64,000 bases of DNA from Opacimonas immobilis (GTDB lineage Bacteria > Pseudomonadota > Gammaproteobacteria > Enterobacterales > Alteromonadaceae). The notes beneath the pieces were generated by a model. It was not told where the DNA came from, searched no databases, and saw only the letters and a list, made by a program, of their open reading frames with translations. How positions within the stretch are numbered: the stretch's first letter is position 1; every line of letters begins with the position of its first letter. Shown here one piece after another: positions 35,907 to 45,257 of the stretch. The position numbers and the translations under genes were made by a program. The stretch spans positions 2,469,119-2,533,118 of the forward strand of contig NZ_CP182485.1 of assembly GCF_048282545.1 (NCBI RefSeq), read 5' to 3'.

Positions 35907-37042
35907 TCGATAAACTCAGCCAGAAGTGTATTAAGATAGCGTTGGCCTTGTGACGTGAGGGTAATCTGCCTATTAGATTGAATTAAAAAGCCACTTGCTA
36001 GGGCGCGTTCAATCACATGACGAGTCTGCTGGGGCAAAGGTTGCAGTGTATGGACCTCATAATCTTCGAGCGTAAATGGTGCAAACAAGCGCAAGCGATT
36101 CATAAAATACTCGAACGGCACATCTTCATCATTCACTTGGTTTGAACGGTAAAGGTAATCCTGTTTTAGATCCATATAACCGCGAGGATGTTTGATTTTT
36201 TCGGTGCGGATAATCATCCCATTATAAGTCACTTTGCCGTGTGCTCCACAGCCAATCCCTAGATAATCGCCAAACTGCCAATAGTTAAGATTATGCTGAC
36301 ATTGCTGACCAGGCTTGGCATAAGCAGACACCTCATACTGCTGGTAGCCAGCGGCTTTTAACAGCGCATGGCCTCGTTCTTGGATATCCCATAACACTTC
36401 ATCTTCAGGCAATACAGGTGGTTTAGATGCGAATTGAGTATTCGGCTCAATCGTCAACTGATACCAAGATAAATGTGGAGGAGCAAAGCTTAGGGCTGTT
36501 TCTAGGTCAGATAATCCTTCGACAATTGACTGTTGCGGTAGGCCATGCATCAAATCCATGTTGTAGGTACGCAAGCCAACCTCATTGGCCTGTTTTATCG
36601 CCGCAAAAGATTGTCGGTTATCGTGAATGCGCCCTAAGGTTTTGAGATGCTTAGTCTGAAAGCTTTGCACACCAATCGAAATCCGAGTAACCCCAGCTTT
36701 AACAAACCCTGCAAAACGACCTGTTTCAATCGTTCCCGGATTCGCTTCAAGTGTGATTTCGATGTTTGGAGAAAAAGCGATGCGTTTGCCTATTCCTTGC
36801 AGGAGTTGCAGTATCGCTTCTGCGGATAATAAACTCGGTGTGCCTCCCCCGATAAAAATAGACTGTAATGCCCTGCCCTGTACATATTTTAAGTCTTGAT
36901 CAAGATCAGCGAGGAGGTGGGCTATGTACTCTTTTTCTGGAACGGATTGCTTTAACGTATGTGAGTTAAAATCACAGTAAGGACACTTTTGCACACACCA
37001 AGGCACGTGCACATACAAAGCGAGTGGAATATGTTTAGCCAC
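35903..37042 (-). CDS. hemW: Radical SAM haem chaperone HemW
   Basis: Radical SAM protein of 379 residues, formerly annotated as an oxygen-independent coproporphyrinogen oxidase. The 4Fe-4S motif is HVPWCVQKCPYCDF with Cys16, Cys20 and Cys23. The CNxS/T signature of true HemN is absent, which supports HemW, a haem-transfer factor. IFIGGGTPSLL and VTRISIGVQSFQ are typical. Its start overlaps the rdgB end by eight bases. Confidence 0.92.
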   Translation of the reverse strand: MAKHIPLALYVHVPWCVQKCPYCDFNSHTLKQSVPEKEYIAHLLADLDQDLKYVQGRALQSIFIGGGTPSLLSAEAILQLLQGIGKRIAFSPNIEITLEANPGTIETGRFAGFVKAGVTRISIGVQSFQTKHLKTLGRIHDNRQSFAAIKQANEVGLRTYNMDLMHGLPQQSIVEGLSDLETALSFAPPHLSWYQLTIEPNTQFASKPPVLPEDEVLWDIQERGHALLKAAGYQQYEVSAYAKPGQQCQHNLNYWQFGDYLGIGCGAHGKVTYNGMIIRTEKIKHPRGYMDLKQDYLYRSNQVNDEDVPFEYFMNRLRLFAPFTLEDYEVHTLQPLPQQTRHVIERALASGFLIQSNRQITLTSQGQRYLNTLLAEFID

Positions 37043-37634
37043 CGAGCACCTTTGTTAACTCAGGGAGCAAAGAAGACAATGCCAGTGCACGATGACTGAC
37101 CGAAGCTTTCTCGGACTTTTCTAATTCGGCAGCGTGACGCCCGGTTTGGGGACAATAAAAAACCGGATCATAACCAAAGCCCTGTTCCCCTTGTCGTGAT
37201 AAGGCAATCTGCCCATGCCAACGACCTTGTGCAATAATCGGTGATGGATCATCTGCGTGCAACATGAACACCAACACACATGTAAAATAGGCCGAACGTT
37301 CATTCTGTCCTTCTAACCCACTAAGCAATTTATCAATGTTCGTCTCATCTGTAGCATCGGCTCCAGCGTAACGCGAAGAATAGATCCCAGGCGCTCCATT
37401 AAGCGCTTGCACCACTAACCCCGAATCATCAGCTAAAGCAGGTAGTCCTGTAACCGACGACGCATTGCGTGCTTTGATAATGGCATTTTCAATAAAGGTT
37501 GATCCGGTCTCAGGTACATCTTGAACACCAAGCTCCCCCTGAGCAATCACATTAACACCCAAATCGGATAGAAGGTGATTAAACTCTTTGATTTTGCCTT
37601 GATTTCCACTGGCTAGTACGATTTTGTTCAACAT
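37035..37634 (-). CDS. rdgB: XTP/dITP diphosphatase RdgB
   Basis: Ham1-family house-cleaning pyrophosphatase that removes dITP and XTP from the nucleotide pool. The 199 residues start with IVLASGNQGKIKEF and include ALADDSGLVVQALNGAPGIYSS and EQGFGYDPVFYCP. It lies two bases after srmB and overlaps hemW. The rdgB-hemW pairing is widely conserved. Confidence 0.95.
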   Translation of the reverse strand: MLNKIVLASGNQGKIKEFNHLLSDLGVNVIAQGELGVQDVPETGSTFIENAIIKARNASSVTGLPALADDSGLVVQALNGAPGIYSSRYAGADATDETNIDKLLSGLEGQNERSAYFTCVLVFMLHADDPSPIIAQGRWHGQIALSRQGEQGFGYDPVFYCPQTGRHAAELEKSEKASVSHRALALSSLLPELTKVLGG

Positions 37635-37636
37635 GT

Positions 37637-38878
37637 TTAATCCTTCGCTTTAGGCGACTTTGGACCACGTCCAACTTTCTTTTTCTTCTTCACGACGGTT
37701 TTGCCTTTGGCTTTTTTCTTCTTTTTGGTCGCTTTAGGTGGACGGTGTTTAGGCTCTAACCCAGGGATATTACGGGGTTTGATGACTTCGCCCAGGTAGC
37801 GCGAAACCCGGCCCAGCATAGCAAAATCATGCGCTTCGACTAACGCGATAGCCGTGCCTTTAGCGCCTGCTCGACCAGTACGACCAATACGATGGAGAAA
37901 CACATCTGCGCTGCGCGGCATATCAAAGTTAATCACATGCGAGACATTATCCACATCAATGCCTCGTGCTGCGACATCCGTTGCAAGCAAAATATTGATT
38001 TCTTTATTTTTGAATCTAAGCATCGCAGCATTGCGCTTGTCTTGAGGCATTTCGCCCTGCAACCAACACACTTCGATGCCGTCTTTCGATAAGTTGTCTT
38101 TGAGTTGTTGTAAGCGCTCACGGGTTTTGATAAAGACCACTGCCGATTCAATCTGCTCGGTCAAAATATGTTTCAAAATGGCGTATTTGTGTGCATAGTC
38201 ATCGCATAAATGGTACCACTGTAAGGTTTTGTTCTTCTCTTTGCGCGATGGATTAGCTTCGATAAATTCAGGATTTTTGAGGATCTCACGAGCAAACTGG
38301 CTGATCCCTTTGCCTTCTAACGTTGCAGAGAACAACATGCTTTGTTTACGCCAACGAGCCTCTGCTGAGATTTGATTAACGATCCCACGAAAACCCATAT
38401 CCAACATGCGATCTGCTTCATCAAGAATGAACATCTCAATGTCACGACAATCAAAGGTCTCTTTTTCAATATGCTCAAACAAGCGCCCTGGCGTGGCAAC
38501 GAGGATATCTAGATTTTGCTCTAATACGGCTTTATCCGTTCCATAATTGATACCGCCGGTGATCACCCCACACACTAAATCAGTATGTTGCGTAATGGCA
38601 CATGCTTGTTCATAGATTTGTATAGCAAGCTCTCGGGTGGGGGATAAAATCAGTACCCGACACGCACCATGTTGCTGCCTTGGAAAATCGAGCAAAAATT
38701 GTGCAGCTGGAAGCAAGAACGCGGCAGTTTTTCCTGTACCCGTCGGTGCAGTAGCCAAAATATCACGACCGTCCATCGCATGCGGGATCACCGCTTGTTG
38801 AATACTAGTCGGGGTAGAAAAACCCATATCGGTGACGGCTTGACATAATACGTCATCCAGTTCGAGCGCTGCAAACAT
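37637..38878 (-). CDS. srmB: ATP-dependent RNA helicase SrmB
   Basis: DEAD-box helicase acting in assembly of the large ribosomal subunit in E. coli. Visible motifs are Q-motif GFSTPTSIQ, motif I APTGTGKT, PTRELA, motif II LDEADRMLDMGF, motif III SAT, and motif VI HRIGRTGRAG. The closest by-eye match is SrmB (ELDDVLCQAVTDMGF, FDCRDIEMFILDEADRM, ARWRKQSMLFSATLEG). The C-terminal 45 residues are Lys-rich, as expected for RNA binding. First gene of a unit with rdgB and hemW. Confidence 0.88.
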   Translation of the reverse strand: MFAALELDDVLCQAVTDMGFSTPTSIQQAVIPHAMDGRDILATAPTGTGKTAAFLLPAAQFLLDFPRQQHGACRVLILSPTRELAIQIYEQACAITQHTDLVCGVITGGINYGTDKAVLEQNLDILVATPGRLFEHIEKETFDCRDIEMFILDEADRMLDMGFRGIVNQISAEARWRKQSMLFSATLEGKGISQFAREILKNPEFIEANPSRKEKNKTLQWYHLCDDYAHKYAILKHILTEQIESAVVFIKTRERLQQLKDNLSKDGIEVCWLQGEMPQDKRNAAMLRFKNKEINILLATDVAARGIDVDNVSHVINFDMPRSADVFLHRIGRTGRAGAKGTAIALVEAHDFAMLGRVSRYLGEVIKPRNIPGLEPKHRPPKATKKKKKAKGKTVVKKKKKVGRGPKSPKAKD

Positions 38879-38920
38879 GCAAATTTATCCTGTAATATAA
38901 AACGAGAGTAGTCTACCACA

Positions 38921-40024
38921 TCACTGCGCAAGAAAGGACTGAATCTTATTAATGTGAGCGTCTCGTAAAGCGGTTTTGATTGCTGCCCCCTGATGCCCTT
39001 GAGCGATAAGATCAGAGGCCTTAATCGACCTCAAAACCTGCTCGGCTTCAGTAAAAAAGGACCGAATGCCTGATAATTCTGGATGACACACCTGAGCGAT
39101 TGAAATTAAAACTTGTAATCGAGCTGGGCGACGCATCACATCGACTCGATAGAGTAAATCCACTAATTCATCAGCACTTAACTTTGCATAGTCACGCAGT
39201 TGATGATTGACCTCTTGGCCTAGGGTAACGATATCAGTGATCTCATTAGGCACCGGTAAACGCTGACAAAAGGCATTCTGCTCAGCTGAATGTAGCGGTG
39301 CAAGTAGTACGGGGACTCTGACAATATTATTATGTTCTTGTTGGGCAAGCATTAACTGCGCTTGCCAAGATGGCGAGAGAATGATATCAGAGGTCAACTC
39401 GGCAAACCAAGGCGATAGCCCACCAAGTTCATGTAACAGCTCAAAAAACGCAGCCGGCTCAGGCTCTTGTAATACTTTCAATAATTCCTGCCAGACTCGA
39501 GGTGCAGCCAACTGATTTAATACGCCTTGCTCAATCATCCCTTTGAGTAAAGCTTTGGTTTCTAAGGCGACGCTAAAACCCAATGAGCGAAAACGCGCGT
39601 AAAAACGCGCCACACGCAATATGCGTAAAGGATCCTCACTGAACGCAGGAGATACATGACGCAAGATTTTATTATGTAAGTCAACTTGCCCACCGTACGG
39701 GTCAACAATATTCCCGCTGTCATCCTGAGCCATCGCATTGATGGTCAAATCGCGACGTAGCAAATCTTCTTCCAAGGTCACCGAACTGTCTGTGTTAAAG
39801 GTAAAGCCGGTGTAGCCTTCCCCGACTTTGCGCTCTTGTCTCGCTAATGCATATTCAGCTTTGGTTCTCGGATGCAAAAATACGGGAAAATCCTTTCCAA
39901 CTGGCGTAAAGCCTTGTGCCAACATCTCACGCACAGAACCGCCGACCACCACATAGTCGCGGTCAGAAACTTCTAATCCTAATAGTGCATCACGCACTGC
40001 GCCACCAACTAAATAAGTTTGCAT
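38921..40024 (-). CDS. cca: CCA-adding tRNA nucleotidyltransferase
   Basis: Adds CCA to tRNA 3' ends. The class II nucleotidyltransferase head has YLVGGAVRDALLG and the catalytic Asp21-x-Asp23 in SDRDYVV. It also has DLLRRDLTINAMA and the template-region EDPLRILRVARFYARF. At about 367 residues it lacks most of the C-terminal HD phosphohydrolase domain of the 412-residue E. coli enzyme; no HD motif is visible. The frame opens at 40051, but the ATG at 40024 has AGAGGG upstream and fits the family N-terminus. Confidence 0.93.
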   Translation of the reverse strand: MQTYLVGGAVRDALLGLEVSDRDYVVVGGSVREMLAQGFTPVGKDFPVFLHPRTKAEYALARQERKVGEGYTGFTFNTDSSVTLEEDLLRRDLTINAMAQDDSGNIVDPYGGQVDLHNKILRHVSPAFSEDPLRILRVARFYARFRSLGFSVALETKALLKGMIEQGVLNQLAAPRVWQELLKVLQEPEPAAFFELLHELGGLSPWFAELTSDIILSPSWQAQLMLAQQEHNNIVRVPVLLAPLHSAEQNAFCQRLPVPNEITDIVTLGQEVNHQLRDYAKLSADELVDLLYRVDVMRRPARLQVLISIAQVCHPELSGIRSFFTEAEQVLRSIKASDLIAQGHQGAAIKTALRDAHINKIQSFLAQ

Positions 40025-40126
40025 CGATTTACACCCTCTCAGTATGCGCATTATGCCTCAAAAGCGGATAAAGTCGGATAATTTTTTGATTAACTTTTGA
40101 CAAACGCCATCAAGATGTTTAGGTTT

Positions 40127-41071
40127 ATGAATAAATCAATGATAAACGATCAAACCATGTATTTATCGTATTTTGGGTTACAGGATAATCCCTTTTCCAT
40201 CGCACCAAACCCTGCTTATCTTTACATGAGCCCACGCCATAAAGAAGCGCTGGCACATTTAACTTATGGCTTACGCGAAAGCGGTGGCTTTGTGATGTTG
40301 ACTGGAGAAGTGGGTACGGGCAAAACCACCGTCTCGCGTAAATTACTCGACCAGTTACCTGAAAACACTCAAGTCGCGTTAATTTTGAATCCGACGCTAT
40401 CGGCAATGGAATTACTCGCCACAGTATGTGATGAATTTGGGATCACGTACGATGCAGACAAAGGCAGTTTAAAATATTTTACCGATTTGATTTTGGCTCA
40501 TCTGGCCAGCAACCACGCGAAACACATCAACACCGTTTTGATCATTGACGAAGCGCAACACTTGTTACCTGAAGTACTGGAACAGTTGCGATTGTTAACC
40601 AATCTAGAAACTCATCGCGAGAAACTACTCAAAGTGGTGTTGATCGGTCAACCTGAACTTCAAGCCTTATTACAACGCAACGAGTTACGCCAACTCGCCC
40701 AACGGATTACCGCTCGCTATCACTTATTGCCGTTAAACTCAGAAGAGGTCAAAGCCTACGTCGCCCATAGATTGTCAGTTGCCGGAGGGGATATCAGTGC
40801 GTTTCATCCTAGAGCCATGGATACCATTTATCAGATCACTGGAGGGATCCCGAGAGTCATTAACTTGTTGTGTGACCGCGCGTTAACCTTGAGCTTTACG
40901 CAGCAATCTCCGGCAGTGAAAAAGCACATGATGCGTCTCGCTGCAACACAAATATTGGGCGAGGATGTAGTCGAACAGCGTTTGCAAAAACAACAGCATC
41001 TTTACATGGGATTGACCTTTATCGCTGCTTTGGTGCTCGGTGCACTCATAGCGGGAGGGATTCATGGCTGA
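40127..41071 (+). CDS. ExeA/MshM-like AAA ATPase
   Basis: Secretion-type AAA ATPase. The N-terminus SYFGLQDNPFSIAPNPAYLYMS is typical of ExeA. Walker A is LTGEVGTGKTT and Walker B NTVLIIDEAQ; sensor residues lie in RITARYHL and GGIPRVINLLCDRAL. One hydrophobic helix closes the protein (GLTFIAALVLGALIAGGI). In Aeromonas, ExeA with ExeB helps place the type II secretion secretin. The next gene encodes a GspB/ExeB-like partner, overlapping by eight bases. The frame opens with TTG at 40097; the ATG at 40127 has AGG upstream, and ATG 40157 is another option. Confidence 0.82.
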   Translation: MNKSMINDQTMYLSYFGLQDNPFSIAPNPAYLYMSPRHKEALAHLTYGLRESGGFVMLTGEVGTGKTTVSRKLLDQLPENTQVALILNPTLSAMELLATVCDEFGITYDADKGSLKYFTDLILAHLASNHAKHINTVLIIDEAQHLLPEVLEQLRLLTNLETHREKLLKVVLIGQPELQALLQRNELRQLAQRITARYHLLPLNSEEVKAYVAHRLSVAGGDISAFHPRAMDTIYQITGGIPRVINLLCDRALTLSFTQQSPAVKKHMMRLAATQILGEDVVEQRLQKQQHLYMGLTFIAALVLGALIAGGIHG

Positions 41072-42143
41072 TTTACGGATTATTCCTATCGAAGAATTGA
41101 CACCTGGCATGTATGTCGTAAAAATTACCGCGCAAAATGGCCCTGTAAAAATTCGCAAACAAGGTCATATTAATAGCCCTGATATGGTCAAAGGGCTAAC
41201 CGAAATGGGTGTCACTGAATTGCAAATCGATGTGACGCAAAGTATCGTTCTTGAGCCTGAGTTTTCTGCTGAAATCGACTCAAGCCATGCGCCAAGTCAA
41301 ACCCAAGCCTTGTTGCAACAAACTCAAGCACGCAATCTCGATAATGAAATGTCTGAGCAATTCAATCGCAGTATCTTTTTGCCCAGTATCCAACGCATGC
41401 CTTCTTTGTGGGAACGCTTACGAGGCGATATTGTGCGCTATACGCTAGTGTTTAGTGTAGGTTTAACTTTCGGTTATACAGCAATGTGGGGCTATATCTA
41501 TCCGCCCAAAGCTATTGAGATAGCGCAGCCTTCCGCTGTTGTTCAAGCACCACAGGCTGGACAAGCTTCTGAGATTGAGCAAACGCCTAAAGCTCAAACC
41601 GAAACTTCAGCTGTCCAAAATCCAACTAACGATGCGACACAAGTAGCCGATATTAGCCCGTTAGAAGCCAGTACGGATTTATTAAGTACTCCTTCCCGTA
41701 CCGCTCTTAAACCTGAAGTGTTTACTGAAGAGTCAAATATCCCTTCAGAGTCTGAAGCAGAGGGTCGTTTACTGACTGGCGCAACAGAAGATAGTGGAAT
41801 ACCCTCTCCAGAAATTCAAGCGCGCCTAGCCGAAGCACTTGCCGAGCTCGATGATTTACCCGCGCCCGATCCTGCCACACAAGTAAAAGTCACTTCCAGT
41901 GATGACTTACCTCGTATTGGTCAGCTTCCAGCCAGTCTCTTAACTCAAATGCCTTCCATGGTGTTTGCCCAACACATGTATTCGAGTGAGGCTGATGCGC
42001 GTTGGGTACGAGTGAACAATCGTCGATTGCAAGAGGGCGACATGATTGAAGGGAGAGTCAAAATTGAAGCCATTGAACCACAACATGTTGTTTTATCGCT
42101 CAATGGCACCCGTTTTACGATGGCCGCATTAACTGACTGGTAA
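41064..42143 (+). CDS. GspB/ExeB-like type II secretion protein with DUF3391-like N-terminus
   Basis: Protein of 359 residues in three parts. Residues 1-60 (IPIEELTPGMYVVKITAQ, then a G-x-T-E-L-x-I-D strand) resemble DUF3391. A single membrane helix lies at about 124-146, followed by a long Pro/Ala/Glu/Thr-rich linker (150-280). The C-terminal domain, about 285-359 (LPRIGQLPASLLTQMPSM, YSSEADARWVRVNNRRL), matches GspB. The protein therefore probably spans the inner membrane with the GspB part in the periplasm, coupled to the ExeA-like ATPase. The other gsp genes are not in the window. Confidence 0.72.
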   Translation: MADLRIIPIEELTPGMYVVKITAQNGPVKIRKQGHINSPDMVKGLTEMGVTELQIDVTQSIVLEPEFSAEIDSSHAPSQTQALLQQTQARNLDNEMSEQFNRSIFLPSIQRMPSLWERLRGDIVRYTLVFSVGLTFGYTAMWGYIYPPKAIEIAQPSAVVQAPQAGQASEIEQTPKAQTETSAVQNPTNDATQVADISPLEASTDLLSTPSRTALKPEVFTEESNIPSESEAEGRLLTGATEDSGIPSPEIQARLAEALAELDDLPAPDPATQVKVTSSDDLPRIGQLPASLLTQMPSMVFAQHMYSSEADARWVRVNNRRLQEGDMIEGRVKIEAIEPQHVVLSLNGTRFTMAALTDW

Positions 42144-42167
42144 CTTTTCAATCTGATTACAAGCGAA

Positions 42168-42851
42168 TTACTGTAATACCAAACTCAAAATAATGGCTGT
42201 TAAAACTCCGTTAACGCCTAGCGCCAAAGACGCAAACGCACCAGCCCGTTCAGAGATTTGAATCGCTTTGGCCGTGCCAATGCCATGCGCAAAAATACCT
42301 AAAGTTAAGCCTTTCACTGCATCTTCTTCTATGTGAGCGAACTTAAAAATCCATTGACTAAACACCACACCCACAATCCCAGTCATAATAACAACAATGG
42401 CTGCAACCGGCGGAATGCCACCAATTAACCTTGCCGTATCCATGGCCAATGGCGTGGTGATAGATTTAGTTAAAATAGTAAGTTGCAATGCGATACTGCT
42501 GTCTAAACAATATAAGATTATCCAAGCAGAGAGTGGAGCCACCATACCGCCCACCACAATGGGCAGTAATAACCCAATGCCTAGCTGTTTGACTAATTTG
42601 GTTTGCCGATAGATTGGGATGGCTAGCGCAACCGTAGTGGGGCCGAGTAACCAGTGCAGAAGCTGAATATTATCCACGACACTTTTGAGAGGGGCATTTA
42701 GGCCATGAATCAATGCCAAGATCACTAACGCACTGACCATGATGGGATGAAGTAACGCGTTGTGTTGTGCGCGTTGATAGATCCATAACGCCATGCAATA
42801 AGCAAGTAAGGCAACTCCCAGCCAGAGCAATTCACCCATTGCGTGATTCAC
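42168..42851 (-). CDS. LrgB/CidB family membrane protein
   Basis: Polytopic inner-membrane protein of 227 residues, the larger subunit of an LrgAB/YohJK-type pair. Conserved features are WLLGPTTVALAIPIYRQ, LTKSITTPLAMDTARLIGG and LGIFAHGIGTAKAIQ. Members are linked to murein hydrolase control or to export of small metabolites such as glycolate or pyruvate. It overlaps the lrgA-like gene by 20 bases. Confidence 0.85.
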   Translation of the reverse strand: MNHAMGELLWLGVALLAYCMALWIYQRAQHNALLHPIMVSALVILALIHGLNAPLKSVVDNIQLLHWLLGPTTVALAIPIYRQTKLVKQLGIGLLLPIVVGGMVAPLSAWIILYCLDSSIALQLTILTKSITTPLAMDTARLIGGIPPVAAIVVIMTGIVGVVFSQWIFKFAHIEEDAVKGLTLGIFAHGIGTAKAIQISERAGAFASLALGVNGVLTAIILSLVLQ

Positions 42852-43215
42852 TTTTGGTCACTTTAGTGCGATACCAACGCTCAGTCACTGCCCCAATCAC
42901 GACCATGCACAGCAAAGTCGCAACAAAAATGGTCAAAAACAAGGCCCAAAAATCGGTCATGATTTGTGCTTGATACAAAGGCACACTCACAAACGCCGGT
43001 ACAAAAAATAGCGACATATGCTTGAGCATAAACTGCCAAGGTAAGGCGATACATTTGGGCACATCGCCAATCACGAAGAACCCTGCCAGCAAAATAAGTA
43101 AACCTATCAGAGCACCGGGCAATGGCAGCCATTGACTGAGCCAAACGCTGAAGCCAAAGATCCCAAAGACCATTGCTAAACCAAAAACAGATTGAGCCAA
43201 ATCGCGTTTAGTCAT
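42832..43215 (-). CDS. LrgA/CidA family membrane protein
   Basis: Four-helix membrane protein of 127 residues with the LrgA pattern: WLPLPGALIGLLILLAGFF, then FFVPAFVSVPLY. The first subunit of the pair, it overlaps both the LrgB-type gene and the upstream 2-hydroxyacid dehydrogenase gene. The three-gene overlap suggests that the enzyme and the transporter-like pair handle the same 2-hydroxyacid, for instance lactate or glycolate (inference). Confidence 0.82.
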   Translation of the reverse strand: MTKRDLAQSVFGLAMVFGIFGFSVWLSQWLPLPGALIGLLILLAGFFVIGDVPKCIALPWQFMLKHMSLFFVPAFVSVPLYQAQIMTDFWALFLTIFVATLLCMVVIGAVTERWYRTKVTKSESRNG

Positions 43216-44362
43216 GGTTTACCAAAAAATCAGGCAGCATAGAGGAATGGGCACATTTTAACTGAGAAAGCACCTGAGTGTATTGTTTTAATAGCATATT
43301 TATTGCGTGTTCACCGCCTTTTTCTCCTAAAGCGGCAACCGCGTACACAAAAGTACGACCCAAGAAGGTAAAGTCAGCCCCACTGGCCATCGCCGCAGCG
43401 ATATCAGTACCGGAACGAATACCACTATCAAACAACAAGGTAATTTTGTCTTTGTATTGTTGGCGAATCGCTTGCAACCCGGCGATGGAGGATTCACCAC
43501 AATCGAGTTGACGCGCACCATGATTAGAGATCACTACGCCATCTGCCCCAAGCTCAACGGCTTTTTGTACGTCATTTGGGTTGACTACTCCTTTGATGAT
43601 GAAGTTTCCTGGCCACAGGTCGCGAAGCTCTTTTAACGCCTCAAAGTCAACGGCCCCCATCACGGTTTTATTCATAAACGCCGCCAATTGATCAGTTGGC
43701 ATATTGGGTGGCATGTATGGGAGCAACGTTTCCATTTTGGGTTCACCGGCCATTGCCGTTTCCAATAACCAGCGCGGCGATAAGGCCATCTGTGCAATAT
43801 TGGATAAAGACATCTTGGGTGGCATAGAAAGCCCGTTTTTAATGTCATTCACCCGATAACCAAAGGTAGGTACGTCCACTGTGACCATCATATTTTGATA
43901 ACCACTGGCTTTGAGCCGGTTTATTAAATCGATTCGAGTTTCGGTATCCGTAGGGTTGTAGAGCTGATACCACGCTTTGCCTTCACTAATGTCTGCAATA
44001 TTTTCCAAACTGGCTGAAGATACTGTACTAAGTACATAGGGAATATTCATTTGCGCAGCACTTTTTGCCAATATCTCAGGTGCTTTGGGCCACATTAACC
44101 CCTGCAAACCTACCGGCGCAATCCCAAATGGGGCTGCGTACGTATGGCCAAATAATTCAACCGAGGTATTCACGTTCACGCTAGGTTGGAGTAACTCACT
44201 GCGCAAACGCACTTGGACGAGTTCTTGGTTGTTGCGGTCTAAACCGTGTTCGTCAATACAACCGCCTTGTAGGTACTCATAGGCAAAGCGCGGCATACGG
44301 GCTTTTGCTTTGTGACATAAACTTGCAGAATCAGGGTATTGAGGAGCGAAAAAATCGTGCAT
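43208..44362 (-). CDS. FMN-dependent alpha-hydroxy-acid dehydrogenase
   Basis: Member of the LldD/glycolate oxidase TIM-barrel family, 384 residues. The active-site His lies in GVVISNHGARQLDCGES, and the FMN phosphate loop is LLFDSGIRSGTDIAAAM followed by GADFTFLGRTFVYA. The N-terminal SVNVNTSVELFGHTYAAPFGIAPVG is typical. The loop at about 180-215 (PPKMSLSNIAQMALSPRW) resembles the lactate/mandelate dehydrogenase type. Substrate is not determined. First gene of an operon with an LrgAB-like pair. Confidence 0.85.
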   Translation of the reverse strand: MHDFFAPQYPDSASLCHKAKARMPRFAYEYLQGGCIDEHGLDRNNQELVQVRLRSELLQPSVNVNTSVELFGHTYAAPFGIAPVGLQGLMWPKAPEILAKSAAQMNIPYVLSTVSSASLENIADISEGKAWYQLYNPTDTETRIDLINRLKASGYQNMMVTVDVPTFGYRVNDIKNGLSMPPKMSLSNIAQMALSPRWLLETAMAGEPKMETLLPYMPPNMPTDQLAAFMNKTVMGAVDFEALKELRDLWPGNFIIKGVVNPNDVQKAVELGADGVVISNHGARQLDCGESSIAGLQAIRQQYKDKITLLFDSGIRSGTDIAAAMASGADFTFLGRTFVYAVAALGEKGGEHAINMLLKQYTQVLSQLKCAHSSMLPDFLVNHD

Positions 44363-44420
44363 GACTGGTTATCCTTACATCTTTGCTGTAAGAATAAGAG
44401 GTCATGGATCAAATGAGAAG

Positions 44421-45050
44421 TTAGATTTTGGTGTTAATCTTGTGAAAAAAATGCAGTAATTCCTCTACGCGTGACGAGTAATGCAGGCCTTTCAAGGCCG
44501 TTGATGATGAGCAATTGGTGGTTCGCCTCCTAAATATCACACAGATAAACAGCAAGAGAGACCAAAGGCCACTATAGACTCCACCGCTGGAGTTGGCAGA
44601 AGCTGTCTCAGCTTGAACTGGCGCAGGGTTACTCGTGGTGGGGGTTGAATTTTGATTCGAGTTATTTAATGAAACGGTTTGAGTAGCGGACACTTTACCT
44701 CTTGTGGAAGTTATCGTGACATCAAAACGAATATTTTCATCTGTAGCGAGTTCCGGCATCGTAAAAGAAATACTGTCTTGGTTCACCATTGCCACCTCAA
44801 TGTCCCGCTCGGTAGTTTGTTCCCACTCTACCATTTTGCCAAACCCTCCAATATCTGGCGCAGTCAACGTCACGGTTTGTCCCGCATCGACAAACACTTC
44901 TTTGTTTTGCTCAGAGGATGGTAAACTTGGATATACATACTCAAAAATGTCACTTTCCGTTTGCGTAAACCGATATTCATTCACGAATATTTGCATTTCA
45001 TAAGGCCCAGGATTGGGATTAGTATCAAAAATGGATGTGTAATCCCCCCT
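44421..45050 (-). pseudogene. 3' remnant of a secreted GlyGly-CTERM-type protein cut by the island
   Basis: The largest ATG frame is 44421-44996, but protein-like sequence continues in frame upstream to the island border near 45050 (ending ...FDTNPNPGPYEMQIF). The gene therefore appears to have lost its 5' part. The remaining ~190 residues include a PKD/Ig-like beta region (VFVDAGQTVTLTAPDI, FDVTITSTRGKVSATQTV) and a Thr/Pro/Asn linker. They end in a sorting-like tail: SSGGVYSGLWSLLLFICVIF then RRR. This resembles GlyGly-CTERM proteins processed by rhombosortase, except that about 35 extra residues follow the Arg cluster, probably from a late frameshift. Confidence 0.55.
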
Positions 45051-45250
45051 ACTTGAACGGGGGACCTGCCGATTATTAGCTAAGCTGAATGTAAAATTAA
45101 ATCATTGATTAATAATAACTTTTCCAAAAAAACCTTCCTTTTTCCGCTTTAAGCCCTGCGGAAAGTAACGGAATTCAGCTGAAAGCCCAGAAAATAAAAG
45201 GGGGCGATTAAGCGGAAGTTTTACGGAAATATGATGAGCAAAAAAAAATG
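45051..45250 (+). repeat. Left attachment-site repeat of the island
   Basis: About 200 bases nearly identical to 63801-64000, with a few substitutions and one-base indels. It begins with the tRNA-Met T-arm/anticodon-arm sequence, read on the minus strand. It also holds two direct copies of an arm-like motif: GCGGAAAGTAACGGAA (45158-45173) and GCGGAAGTTTTACGGAA (45212-45228), plus an inverted TTCCGC. These are plausible integrase arm-binding sites. To the left of 45051 the tRNA similarity stops; there is no acceptor stem or CCA. Confidence 0.75.
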
Positions 45251-45257
45251 ATAAAAT

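Noticed and set aside
36427..36829. Plus-strand ORFs inside hemW
   Set aside because: Both are shadows of a well-supported gene and show no similarity or ribosome-binding site.
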